From PFJX01 sp964466195 (GTDB lineage Bacteria; Pseudomonadota; Gammaproteobacteria; Burkholderiales; Thiobacillaceae): 64,000 nucleotides of DNA. Positions 35,823 to 43,988 of this stretch are shown piece after piece. A model generated the notes under the pieces. It had not been told where the DNA came from. It saw only the letters and a list, made by a program, of their open reading frames with translations, and made no database searches. Location of the stretch: contig CAYXMQ010000013.1 of the NCBI GenBank assembly GCA_964466195.1, positions 1 through 64,000 of the forward strand, given 5' to 3'. The position numbers were made by a program, and so were the translations under genes. Numbering within the stretch: the stretch's first letter is position 1; the number at the start of each line of letters is the position of its first letter.

Positions 35823-36751
35823 TCAGCGGCTGGCGAATCCGGCGTCTCCTATACGGGAGCTGACGTGGGTGCGCGATTCTATGCTCTCGAACTGGCCGAG
35901 GAATAGCCATGCGCGTTGGCGCTGCGCCGTCTCCTTCGCCAGCTTGAGAAAACGGCTGGCTGCGTGCAATTGGCCGGCGGCATCCAGGCTGCGCGACTTC
36001 ATCTGCAACAAGCGCGCTTCCCAATGATGCAGGCCGCAGCGGGCGTTCAAATCGAGGGCGGCATCCAGCTGCGTGCAGGCATGCAGCGGCGATTGATGAA
36101 ACGCGCCTTGCGCATAGATGCTGAACGCACGCGCTTCGTGCGCCGCGCCGAGGCGGCGCAGCGCAAGCAGCGCGGTTTGTGCGCCGGCCTCGTCGCAGGG
36201 TTGGCCGAGGCGAGACAGCGCCCAGTATTCGAGCAATTTCGCGTGCTGGTAGAGGCCGCTCGGCGCGTTTCGCGTTGCGGCCGCCTGCGTCCGCCGACTC
36301 CAGGCCAGCGCCGCCTCGGGCATATCGAGAAAACAATGCAGCAAGCCCAGATAGCCGCTGGCGGTCACGGGCGGCTCCGGCTGAGCTTGCGCCCAGTTGA
36401 GGGCGCATTCGGCCTGGGTGTGCGCGCCATCAATATCGCCCAGCGCCGCCAAAGCCCAGCTCAGTTGCGCCGGAATCAGCAATTCAAGCCGTGCATCGGC
36501 GTCGGCTTCCGGCGTGAGGGTGTCGAGGCGGACCGCCGCCAGCAAGGCGCGCGATTCTTCGAAATGCCCGCGCCAGAATAAGGTACGCGCCAAGGCCCAG
36601 TCGGCGCGGGCGGCGGCCGTGCGGCCGCCAGGCCGCATCTGTTCGGGCAGTTTGCATGCCAGCCGGTAGGCGCGCTGCGACCCTGTGCCGGCTTCGGCTG
36701 CCAGCCAGTTCTTAAAAAAAACGTTGTGTTCGCCGGGTGTGGCGCGCTCAT
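35823..36751 (-). pseudogene. Helical-repeat (TPR-like) protein gene with an apparent frameshift at an A8/T8 run
   Basis: The frame ending at 35823 encodes an Ala- and Leu-rich helical protein (for example ARTLFWRGHFEESRALLAAVRLD, LLEYWALSRLGQPCDEAGAQTALLALR), perhaps TPR-like. Its first in-frame ATG is at 36638 (271 residues), but protein-like sequence in the same frame continues upstream as KNWLAAEAGTGSQRAYRLACKLPEQ. The only ATG after the ntrX stop, at 36751 (MSAPHPANTTFF), is in another frame. The two frames meet at eight consecutive T (coding strand); one extra T would fuse them into one gene of about 310 residues. It may be a sequencing error, a slippage-controlled gene or a real mutation. 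The function is unknown. Confidence 0.6.
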
Positions 36752-36763
36752 CCGGGAGCAGGC

Positions 36764-38035
36764 TTATTCCCCCGGCGACTCTTTGTCGCGTCCGGGCGCT
36801 TCGATGCCGAGCTGTTTCACCTTGCGGTACAGGTTGGTGCGATCGAGCCCGGCGCGCTCGGCGGTTTTGCTCATGGCCCAGCCGCACTGGCCGAGCAGGG
36901 CTTCGAGATAGGCTTTTTCGAAGGCGTCGCGCGCATCCTTCAGCGGCAGATGCAACATCAGGTCGATGCCGTGCGGGCTGGCGGCTTCGCTCTTGATGCC
37001 CAGCATCGCTTCGACGATGTCGGACTCGATAACGCCCTCGCCCGATTCCAGCGCCAGGCGTCCGGCCAGCGCTTCGAGTTCCGCCAGGTTGCCGGGCCAA
37101 TCGTAGGTGGCCAGCGTGGCCAGCGCCGCGTCGGAAAACCGGCGCGGCGGAATCAGCAAGCGGACAAAGGCGTCTTCCAGCACCCGCGCGGCCAACGTAG
37201 GGATGTCTTCGCGCCGCGATTGCAGTGTCGGCAACTCCACGACGGCGTGGATGAGTTGGTCATGCAGTTCATGCGTCAACCGACTCTGCGCCAGCAGCTG
37301 CGGCAGCGGCTGCGGGCTGGTGACGACGACGCGCACGGAAAACTCGCTGCGCCGGGAGATCAGCAGCGCGAGGCCTTTTTGCTGCATGTTGGACAGCGTT
37401 GAAAGATCGGGCACGTAGACCAGGCCGCCCTTGGCCTGCGCGAGCAGATCGGCGGGGCGGTCGGCCAGATCGGCCGGACTGTCGACGCGAACCAGGGCGG
37501 CGTCCGGCGGGGTCAGGAAGTGCACGATGATTTCCTCGCCGGCGCCGGGATGCGTTTGCAGCAGCACCGGCAACCCGGCGCTGATGGCCAGATTCAGGCG
37601 TTGCGTGAGCCGCCTTGTCGACTCGCCCTGGCCGAGCAGGTCGAGATTGCCCGTGGTGGTGGGGCGGGCGCGGCGGCTGTCCATCGCTTTGCGCACCGTG
37701 GTCAGCAGATGCTTGTAGGAGACCGGCTTTTCCAGATAGTCGAAGGCGCCCAGCCGGGTCGCCTCGACAGCGGTATGAACGGTGCCGTGGCCGGACATCA
37801 TGACCACCGGCATGGTCAGCCGGCCCTGGGTTTTCCATTCCTTCAACAGCGTGACACCGTCGACATCGGGCATCCAGATATCGAGCAGCACCAGATCGGG
37901 AATCTTGGCATCCAGCGCGGCGCGGGCGGCTGCGCCGTTTTCCGCCATACGCACCTCATAACCTTCCTCTTCGAGAATTTCCCGCATCAGTTCGCGTATG
38001 CCGGGCTCATCATCGACTACCAGAATTTCAGACAT
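36764..38035 (-). CDS. ntrX: NtrX-like response regulator with degenerate AAA+ domain
   Basis: This 423-residue regulator pairs with the NtrY kinase encoded just upstream. The receiver domain (about 1-120) has the acidic pocket in LVVDDEPG, phospho-acceptor Asp in LVLLDIWMPDVDG and Lys in FDYLEKPVS. The central domain is laid out like a sigma-54 activator, but the Walker A site is replaced by THPGAGEEI, the Walker B region reads GGLVYVPDLS and no GAFTGA loop is seen. ATP-driven sigma-54 activation is therefore unlikely. The C-terminal Fis-type helix-turn-helix is intact (AMSKTAERAGLDRTNLYRKVKQLGI). The ATG at 38035 with AAGG upstream is preferred over a TTG at 38041. Confidence 0.9.
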   Translation of the reverse strand: MSEILVVDDEPGIRELMREILEEEGYEVRMAENGAAARAALDAKIPDLVLLDIWMPDVDGVTLLKEWKTQGRLTMPVVMMSGHGTVHTAVEATRLGAFDYLEKPVSYKHLLTTVRKAMDSRRARPTTTGNLDLLGQGESTRRLTQRLNLAISAGLPVLLQTHPGAGEEIIVHFLTPPDAALVRVDSPADLADRPADLLAQAKGGLVYVPDLSTLSNMQQKGLALLISRRSEFSVRVVVTSPQPLPQLLAQSRLTHELHDQLIHAVVELPTLQSRREDIPTLAARVLEDAFVRLLIPPRRFSDAALATLATYDWPGNLAELEALAGRLALESGEGVIESDIVEAMLGIKSEAASPHGIDLMLHLPLKDARDAFEKAYLEALLGQCGWAMSKTAERAGLDRTNLYRKVKQLGIEAPGRDKESPGE

Positions 38036-38073
38036 ATCCAACCTTTCCGATCAGAAACATGCGGCATGACCAG

Positions 38074-40236
38074 TCAGTGCCGACTGGGTACGCCGCTTTC
38101 AGACAACACCGGCAAACGCACGCTGATGCGTGCGCCGCTGCACCCGGCGGCAACGACCCCGTTAGCGGCAATATTGCAGACATCGATTTCACCGTGATGC
38201 TCTTCAATAATCTTCTTGACCACCGGCAATCCCAACCCTGTGCCTTTCGGCTTGGTCGTGGCGTAAGGCTCGAACATGCGGTTCTTCAGCGCTTCCGGGA
38301 ATCCGGCGCCATTGTCTTCTACGCTCAGCACGATACGCTCGTCTTCTTCGCGGGTGATCACGCGGATCAACGCGGTTGCGTCGTTTTCCTGCGCTTCCTG
38401 CGCATTTTTCAGCAGGTTGACCAGGACCTGGCGCAGTAGTGAAGGGTCGCCGGCTACCGCAGGCAGATCCGCCGCCAGATCAACCTGGATGGGAATGCCG
38501 GCTTGATAGAGTTCCAACACTTCGCGCACCAGACCATTCAGGTCGACCCGTTCGATGCGCGGTGAAGGCAGGCGGGCGTATTGCGCAAACGCATCGACCA
38601 GTCCTTTCAGCGCGGAAACCTGGCCGACGATGGTGGCGACGGCACGGGTCAGCGTGTCGCGCGCAGCGCCTTCCAGCCGATCGGACAGCTTGGCCTCCAG
38701 GCGTTCGGCGGAAAGCTGAATCGGCGTCAGCGGATTCTTGATCTCATGCGCCATGCGTCGCGCCGCTTCGCCCCAGGCGGCGTCGCGCTGGGCCTGGATG
38801 AGCTGGGTGACATCGTCGAGCACCAGCACGTAGTCCGGCGTTTCGCCTTCCGACAGCGGCGTGCCGCGCACCAGCAAGATGCGGTTGCCGGCCGGCATGG
38901 TCAATTCCAGTTGCGCGCGCCAGGCCTGCGTCGGCGTGGCCTGAAAATTGCACGCAATGTCTTGCCCGAAGCGCCGCAGACTGCTGTCCTCTTCGCCCCA
39001 TTCAGCCAGCTTGCACGCCTCCAGTTGCGAACGCGGCAGGCCGAGTATGGTGCTGGCGGCAGGGTTGGCCAGACGCACAGCGAGATTATGTTCCAGCGTC
39101 ACCACGCCGGCAGTGACGCCTGACAGTACGCCCTCCAGATAGGCGTTGGCTTCGAGAAGTTTGTCGTGGCTTTCGTCGGCGGCGGCGCGCGCGTCGGCGA
39201 GTTGCCGCGTCATCCGGTTGAACGACTGCGTCAGCATGCCGAGTTCGTCACGGCTGGAGACGGTATGCACCTGCGTGAAGTCGCCGCGCGCCACCGCCCG
39301 GGTACCGCGTGCGAGGGCTCGCAACGGAGCGGCCAGGCGTTCGGAAATGAGGAAGGCGAGGCTGAGCGCGGAAAACAAGGCCAGCGTCAGCGCCATGGTC
39401 AGCGAGATGCCGTACATGCGCTTCAGTCCGAGGCGCGACAGCAGCAGTTCCTGATAACCCTGGCGAGCGGTTTCAACCTGTTGCGCGTCCTGCGCCAGTT
39501 GCGCCGGCACGGGTTGGCTGACTTGCAGCAGACGCAGGCTCTCTTTCAGCGACACCACATTGACCGGCACTGCGACATGCACCGCGATGCCGCCGCCAGG
39601 CGTGGCCTCCAGGCGTGACCAGGGCTGCATCGCGCGCGCCTGCCAGAGCGCGCCTTGTTCGAGGGGCGGCGGTATCAGCGAGCCGCGATTGGCGGAGGAA
39701 AAGGCGATCAACCTGCCGTTGTTGTCGAGCAAGGCGGCTTCTTGCACGCCGGCTGCCTCACGGAGTTCATCGAGCCGCGCAGCCTGCGACATCGGCGCCA
39801 ACTCGCCGAGCTGGCGCGCCAGGTTTTCGCTCTTGCGCACGACTTCGCGCTGGACATGTTCAAGCGCCGAGCGGCCCAGCGCCAGGCCGCCTTCGAGCGC
39901 ATTTTCCATGCGCACGTCGAACCATGATTCGATCGAGCGGACCAGAAACTGCACGGAAACGCCATACACCACCATGCCGGGCACCAGGGCCATCAGGCTG
40001 ATGATCAGGAACATGCGGGCGGTCAGCTTGGCGCCGAACACGCCGGCGCGGATGCGGCGCACCAGGATGAAGCCTTGATAGCTGATCAGCGCCACCAGGC
40101 CGACCGCCGCCGCGACGGTCAGGCCCAGCAGAAGCGACAGATGCCCGGCGAAGAATTCAGTGTTGTCGGCGGCGGTGGCGAGCAGTCCGATCAGTGCGGA
40201 GCCGAGCAGCAGACTGGCGGCAACCAGGTAGATCAT
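38074..40236 (-). CDS. ntrY: NtrY-type sensor histidine kinase
   Basis: The 720-residue membrane kinase has N-terminal helices including AARMFLIISLMALVPGMVVYGVSV-like segments typical of NtrY, a periplasmic or linker region, a HAMP domain after LAFLISERLAAPLRALARGT, a PAS-like region (ANPAASTILGLP), the dimerisation motif with the phospho-acceptor His in RMAHEIKNPLTPIQLSAERL (about residue 496) and the ATPase domain (NLLKNAQEAQ, VEDNGAGFP, GTGLGLPVVKKI). The ATG overlaps the DUF4390 gene stop by one base. NtrYX pairs respond to nitrogen, redox or envelope conditions in different bacteria; the signal here is unknown. Confidence 0.94.
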   Translation of the reverse strand: MIYLVAASLLLGSALIGLLATAADNTEFFAGHLSLLLGLTVAAAVGLVALISYQGFILVRRIRAGVFGAKLTARMFLIISLMALVPGMVVYGVSVQFLVRSIESWFDVRMENALEGGLALGRSALEHVQREVVRKSENLARQLGELAPMSQAARLDELREAAGVQEAALLDNNGRLIAFSSANRGSLIPPPLEQGALWQARAMQPWSRLEATPGGGIAVHVAVPVNVVSLKESLRLLQVSQPVPAQLAQDAQQVETARQGYQELLLSRLGLKRMYGISLTMALTLALFSALSLAFLISERLAAPLRALARGTRAVARGDFTQVHTVSSRDELGMLTQSFNRMTRQLADARAAADESHDKLLEANAYLEGVLSGVTAGVVTLEHNLAVRLANPAASTILGLPRSQLEACKLAEWGEEDSSLRRFGQDIACNFQATPTQAWRAQLELTMPAGNRILLVRGTPLSEGETPDYVLVLDDVTQLIQAQRDAAWGEAARRMAHEIKNPLTPIQLSAERLEAKLSDRLEGAARDTLTRAVATIVGQVSALKGLVDAFAQYARLPSPRIERVDLNGLVREVLELYQAGIPIQVDLAADLPAVAGDPSLLRQVLVNLLKNAQEAQENDATALIRVITREEDERIVLSVEDNGAGFPEALKNRMFEPYATTKPKGTGLGLPVVKKIIEEHHGEIDVCNIAANGVVAAGCSGARISVRLPVLSESGVPSRH

Positions 40237-40835
40237 CAGTATTTGAAACTGCGTTCTTGCCAGTCCGAATCCAGCTGCCAGCGCGCAGACGAAGCCAGGG
40301 CATTGACCTGCAGCGGTTTCGGCAACTGCGAGATGTCCAGGTACATGCGCACGTAGGCCTTGAAATCGGATTTGCGCTTCATCTGCTTGACGTTCAACAC
40401 CGACCAGTCGCGCAGGTCGCCCACCGCATGCAGGGCCGCAGCCAGGCTGTCGTGCGTGCTGGACACGCCGGACAAGGTGACGTAGTACTGACGCAGCAGC
40501 GCGTTGTAGGACAGGCGGATGCTGCGTTCGATATCGATCAGGTTTTCCGACAGCCAGAAATCGCGCAGCCGCTCGGCTTCGAAGGCCTGGATGAAGGTCA
40601 GTTGCACGCCGCGCATCAAGGCGTTTTCCAGCGTAGCGGAAAGTTGAATGTCGAAATTGCCGGAAAGCTGGAACAACTCGCCCTTCTGGCTGATTTCGGC
40701 CTGCTCAAGCGTGATGCCGCCACCCGGTATCTTGGCGCTCTGCGCATGGCTGACGCGAGCGTCGGCGAGCGCTGCCACAGCGCCGGCGGCCACTACGACA
40801 GCGCGTAGAAAGTCACGTCTTGAGCAGGCGGGCAT
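40236..40835 (-). CDS. DUF4390 protein with Tat-type signal peptide
   Basis: The 199-residue exported protein starts MPACSRRDFLRAVVVAAGAVAAL, in which SRRDFLR fits the twin-arginine consensus, followed by a hydrophobic stretch and an AQS cleavage region. The rest matches the DUF4390 family by its conserved place between rsmB and ntrY. Its start overlaps the end of rsmB by 23 bases; an in-frame ATG at 40847 would add four residues. Its role is unknown; adjacency to NtrY suggests a periplasmic function tied to the sensor. Confidence 0.82.
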   Translation of the reverse strand: MPACSRRDFLRAVVVAAGAVAALADARVSHAQSAKIPGGGITLEQAEISQKGELFQLSGNFDIQLSATLENALMRGVQLTFIQAFEAERLRDFWLSENLIDIERSIRLSYNALLRQYYVTLSGVSSTHDSLAAALHAVGDLRDWSVLNVKQMKRKSDFKAYVRMYLDISQLPKPLQVNALASSARWQLDSDWQERSFKY

Positions 40836-42231
40836 AAAAAAATCCATCCATATCCGCAGTTGGCAATAGCAGAGTCCCCGGCTCATTTCTCTGATCGGAG
40901 CCGCTCTGAGCGGCGTCCCCATCGCCATCGGGACGCTTCGGCGAGCGGTTTATGCGCGCATTGGACAATAGCGCGACGGGTATGGGTCGGCCTTCGATGC
41001 CGTCATCGCCAGCCGAATCAATACGGGCATCGGGATGACGGGCGAGGAAAGCGGAAATTTGTTCGCTGTTTTCGGCCTTGAACAGGCTGCAAGTAGCGTA
41101 CAGCATTTTGCCACCCGGCTTCAGCAGCGGCCATAAAGCCTCCAGCAGTCTGCGCTGTTCGCGCGCCAGATGTTGCATATCCTCCGCACGCTTAAGCCAT
41201 TTCCCGTCCGGATGCCGGCGCACGACGCCGGAAGCGGTGCAGGGCGCATCGAGCAGAATGCGATCGAACGGTTCCTTGTCCCACCACAGCGAGGGTTTGC
41301 CGGCGTCGCTGGCCTGCAAGCGGATGTTCGAAGCAGGCCGTTTGGATAAGCCCAGTCGATCCAGGTTTTCCTGCACATGGCGCAGGCGCTTGGCGTCATT
41401 GTCCAGTGCGACCAGAGCGAGATCGCAGCCTTCCAGCAGGTGGCCGGTTTTGCCACCGGGCGCCGCACAGGCGTCGAGCACGCGCATGCCGGCGTGCGCA
41501 TCAAGCAGCGGCGCCGCCCATTGCGCAGCGAAATCCTGGACGGAGACCAGCCCGGCCGCGAATCCGGGGAGTTCGGAGACCGGCAGCGGAGTGAGCAGGA
41601 TCAAGGCGGCCGAGTCATCCGCCAACACCCGGTATTCAAGCCCGGCTGCGGCTAGCCGGGCGCAGTAGTCGGCGAGTGTGGTCCGGCGCAGATTGACTCG
41701 CAGCGTCATGGGCGGGCGGGTATTCTGGGCCGTGACGATGCTTTCCCAGGTGTCAGGGTATTCCGCCTGCAAACGCTCCAGCCACCAAGCTGGGAAGTTC
41801 CAGCGCGCCTCCGGATTTTTAAGTACGGCCTGTTCCAGCGTCTCGCGCCTGCGCTGGAAATTGCGCAACACGGCATTGACGAAGGCGCGCGCGTAGGGAA
41901 AACGCTCTGCGGCCACCTGCACGGTTTCACTGACGGCGGCGTAGGCGGGCGATAGCCCGGCATCGAGTTCATGCAGGCCGACCAGCAGGTGTCCGATCAA
42001 GGCATCCGGTTGCACCGGGCGCTGGGTCAACTGTGCGAGGAAAAAACGCAGCCGCCCAGCCTCCCGCAAGACGCCGTAGGCCAGATTCTGTGCGGCGGCC
42101 AGGCTTTGGCTGCTGTCGGCGGCCAAGTCCGTGCGCAGGTTGGCCAGCGAAGTGGAGAGGCTATGGCCGTCGAGCAGCACGGCATTGATCAGATTGGCGG
42201 CGAGAAGGCGAGGAGAGGGGGCGGCGGACAT
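40813..42231 (-). CDS. rsmB: 16S rRNA (cytosine(967)-C(5))-methyltransferase RsmB
   Basis: The 472-residue enzyme has an N-terminal NusB-like domain (RLLAANLINAVLLDGHSLSTSL...YGVLREAGRLRFFLAQL) and a C-terminal SAM-dependent methyltransferase domain with VLDACAAPGGKTGHLLE, the catalytic motif DAPCTASGVVRRHPDGKWL and the second catalytic Cys in YATCSLFKAENSEQ. The frame is open to 42387, but MSAAPSPRLL at 42231 begins the conserved region. It is divergent from cheZ. Confidence 0.94.
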   Translation of the reverse strand: MSAAPSPRLLAANLINAVLLDGHSLSTSLANLRTDLAADSSQSLAAAQNLAYGVLREAGRLRFFLAQLTQRPVQPDALIGHLLVGLHELDAGLSPAYAAVSETVQVAAERFPYARAFVNAVLRNFQRRRETLEQAVLKNPEARWNFPAWWLERLQAEYPDTWESIVTAQNTRPPMTLRVNLRRTTLADYCARLAAAGLEYRVLADDSAALILLTPLPVSELPGFAAGLVSVQDFAAQWAAPLLDAHAGMRVLDACAAPGGKTGHLLEGCDLALVALDNDAKRLRHVQENLDRLGLSKRPASNIRLQASDAGKPSLWWDKEPFDRILLDAPCTASGVVRRHPDGKWLKRAEDMQHLAREQRRLLEALWPLLKPGGKMLYATCSLFKAENSEQISAFLARHPDARIDSAGDDGIEGRPIPVALLSNARINRSPKRPDGDGDAAQSGSDQRNEPGTLLLPTADMDGFFYARLLKT

Positions 42232-42368
42232 GGCGCTATTGTCGCCCATAGCCGGGCAGGCTGGGCTGCATCGTCTTGCATTCAAGAACGCCTTGCTTCC
42301 GCCGATAAGGCTGGAACCTGCGGCCACACCATGCGCATAGATGCGGTTTTTGTCTTTGGAGATAGGCA

Positions 42369-42884
42369 ATGAATAACGTTGAATCACTGCGCCACGATCT
42401 GGTCGGTATCGTGGGGGAGCTGCAAACCGCCTTGCGTGAAATCGGCAGCGATAACTTGCCGCAGACCGAAATCGTCAGCAATGCCCGCGATCGCTTGCGT
42501 TACATCGCGACCTTGACCGAACAGTCGGCCAGCCAGACCTTGTATGCGGCGGAGTCGATCAGCGACAGCCTGCACAAGCAACAAACCGCTGCGCGTCTAT
42601 TGCTGAAAAAAGTGCGCTCGCCGCATGCGCGCGCCTTTCTGCAGGATATGGAAACGCAGCATGAGCAGGCCCTGGGCCAGGTCCGGGAAATCATCCAGGC
42701 ACAGGCATTTCAGGATCTGGTCGGCCAGGTCATCAATAAACTGATGCTGACCATCGAGAAAATGGAAACCAGTCTGGCGCATTTGCTATTGGAAGAAGAG
42801 GCTGACCCGGGGCTTCTTTCCGGCCCGCAAGTGCACAGTGCGGAACAGGTCAGTCAGGCCGACGTCGACGATTTGTTTGGCTGA
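42369..42884 (+). CDS. cheZ: CheZ-family CheY-P phosphatase
   Basis: The 171-residue protein is a long helical hairpin with the catalytic motif FQDLVGQVI (Asp and Gln correspond to the phosphatase residues) and ends in QADVDDLFG, like the C-terminal CheY-binding peptide of CheZ. It is shorter than E. coli CheZ (214 residues). No other chemotaxis or flagellar gene lies in the window. A Shine-Dalgarno (GGAGATAG) precedes the ATG. Confidence 0.9.
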   Translation: MNNVESLRHDLVGIVGELQTALREIGSDNLPQTEIVSNARDRLRYIATLTEQSASQTLYAAESISDSLHKQQTAARLLLKKVRSPHARAFLQDMETQHEQALGQVREIIQAQAFQDLVGQVINKLMLTIEKMETSLAHLLLEEEADPGLLSGPQVHSAEQVSQADVDDLFG

Positions 42885-42903
42885 GCGTTCGGCTCGGCTG
42901 CCG

Positions 42904-43863
42904 TCAATTCGAGATATTGATCAGATTGCGGCCGCTGTTCTTGGCGCTGTACAGCGCCTCGTCGGCGCGGCGCAGCAGGGCGTGGCCGTTTTCGTCAGAG
43001 CGCAGCAGTGCGATGCCGGCGCTGAACGTGGTGTTGATGCGCTGGCCTTCATAATTGAGCGGCGACTTGCTCATCAGCTGCTGGACCCGAACGAGTACCA
43101 AATGGGCGCCGCGCGCGTCGGTGTCAGGCAGGATCAACGTGAATTCCTCTCCGCCGTAGCGCACCAGCGCATCGGATTTGCGCATGATCGATTTGATCAG
43201 GCTGGCGAAGTGAACCAGCATCTGGTCGCCGGCTTCATGGCCGTGGTCGTCGTTGACCCGCTTGAAATGATCGAGATCGAGCATGCCGAGCGACAACGGT
43301 CGCTTGCCCCGCTGCGCCCGCGCGATTTCACGGCTCAGGGTTTGTTCCAGCCCGCGCCGATTGAGCGTGCCGGTAAGTGCATCCTCATTCAGTAGTTGCC
43401 GGGTTTCGGCCATCTCCTCCTGCAACGAGGTCAGCGCCCGCTTGGTTTCGACCAGATCCTTGTGGCTGGCTTCAACGGTGTTTTGTATGCCGCCGGCCTG
43501 CATGACCACCGTGGAGAGCAGGCGCAGGATTTCGTTTTTATCGCGGCTGCCCCGCAAATTGTCGACATTGCCGGCCAGGTCCTTGTTTTTGCCGTCCAGA
43601 TCCTTGGCCAGGGTTTCCGTTTTGTCCGTCACGTGCTGCAGCATTTGTCGCAGCATGGCGAGCAATTCGTTATAGAACTTGGTATTCGGTTGGGTCGCTA
43701 CGGTCTCAGGCGAAGGTTCAGCCGCCGAATCCGCAGTTTGCCTTCGCGGCAGACCGGAGAGGGCGTAGTAATAGTCTGCATAGTTTTCCGGCGTCGGCGG
43801 AATGCCGGCGTCCCTGAGCTGCTGCATAACCGTTATGCCGATGACGTTGGGGGTCTGCGCCAT
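42904..43863 (-). CDS. Diguanylate cyclase (GGDEF) with intact inhibitory site
   Basis: It makes cyclic di-GMP, the second messenger of surface attachment. The 319-residue protein has an N-terminal region without a recognised domain (NVIGITVMQQLRDAGIPPTPENYADYYYALSGL), a coiled-coil linker, then a GGDEF domain: DALTGTLNRRGLEQTL, LDLDHFKRVNDDHGHEAGD and the active site GGEEF. RKSD, nine residues before GGEEF, fits the RxxD inhibitory site for product feedback. The ATG at 43863 is preferred over a TTG at 43902. It is convergent with cheZ and divergent from mpl. Confidence 0.91.
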   Translation of the reverse strand: MAQTPNVIGITVMQQLRDAGIPPTPENYADYYYALSGLPRRQTADSAAEPSPETVATQPNTKFYNELLAMLRQMLQHVTDKTETLAKDLDGKNKDLAGNVDNLRGSRDKNEILRLLSTVVMQAGGIQNTVEASHKDLVETKRALTSLQEEMAETRQLLNEDALTGTLNRRGLEQTLSREIARAQRGKRPLSLGMLDLDHFKRVNDDHGHEAGDQMLVHFASLIKSIMRKSDALVRYGGEEFTLILPDTDARGAHLVLVRVQQLMSKSPLNYEGQRINTTFSAGIALLRSDENGHALLRRADEALYSAKNSGRNLINISN

Positions 43864-43988
43864 GTTTCGAATTGGGTCGATGTGTGAGAGTTTGTCCGCC
43901 AAGCCGCATCATATCGGTGAACTGGCGACATTCTTTAACCCAACGGATAATCGTCGGCGCTTTTCTTCGTCGGCACACCTGCGTCCTT

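Noticed and set aside
34478..35863. Plus-strand open frame of 461 codons opposite trkA
   Set aside because: TrkA is unmistakable on the minus strand; the opposite frame has no domain and no ribosome-binding site.
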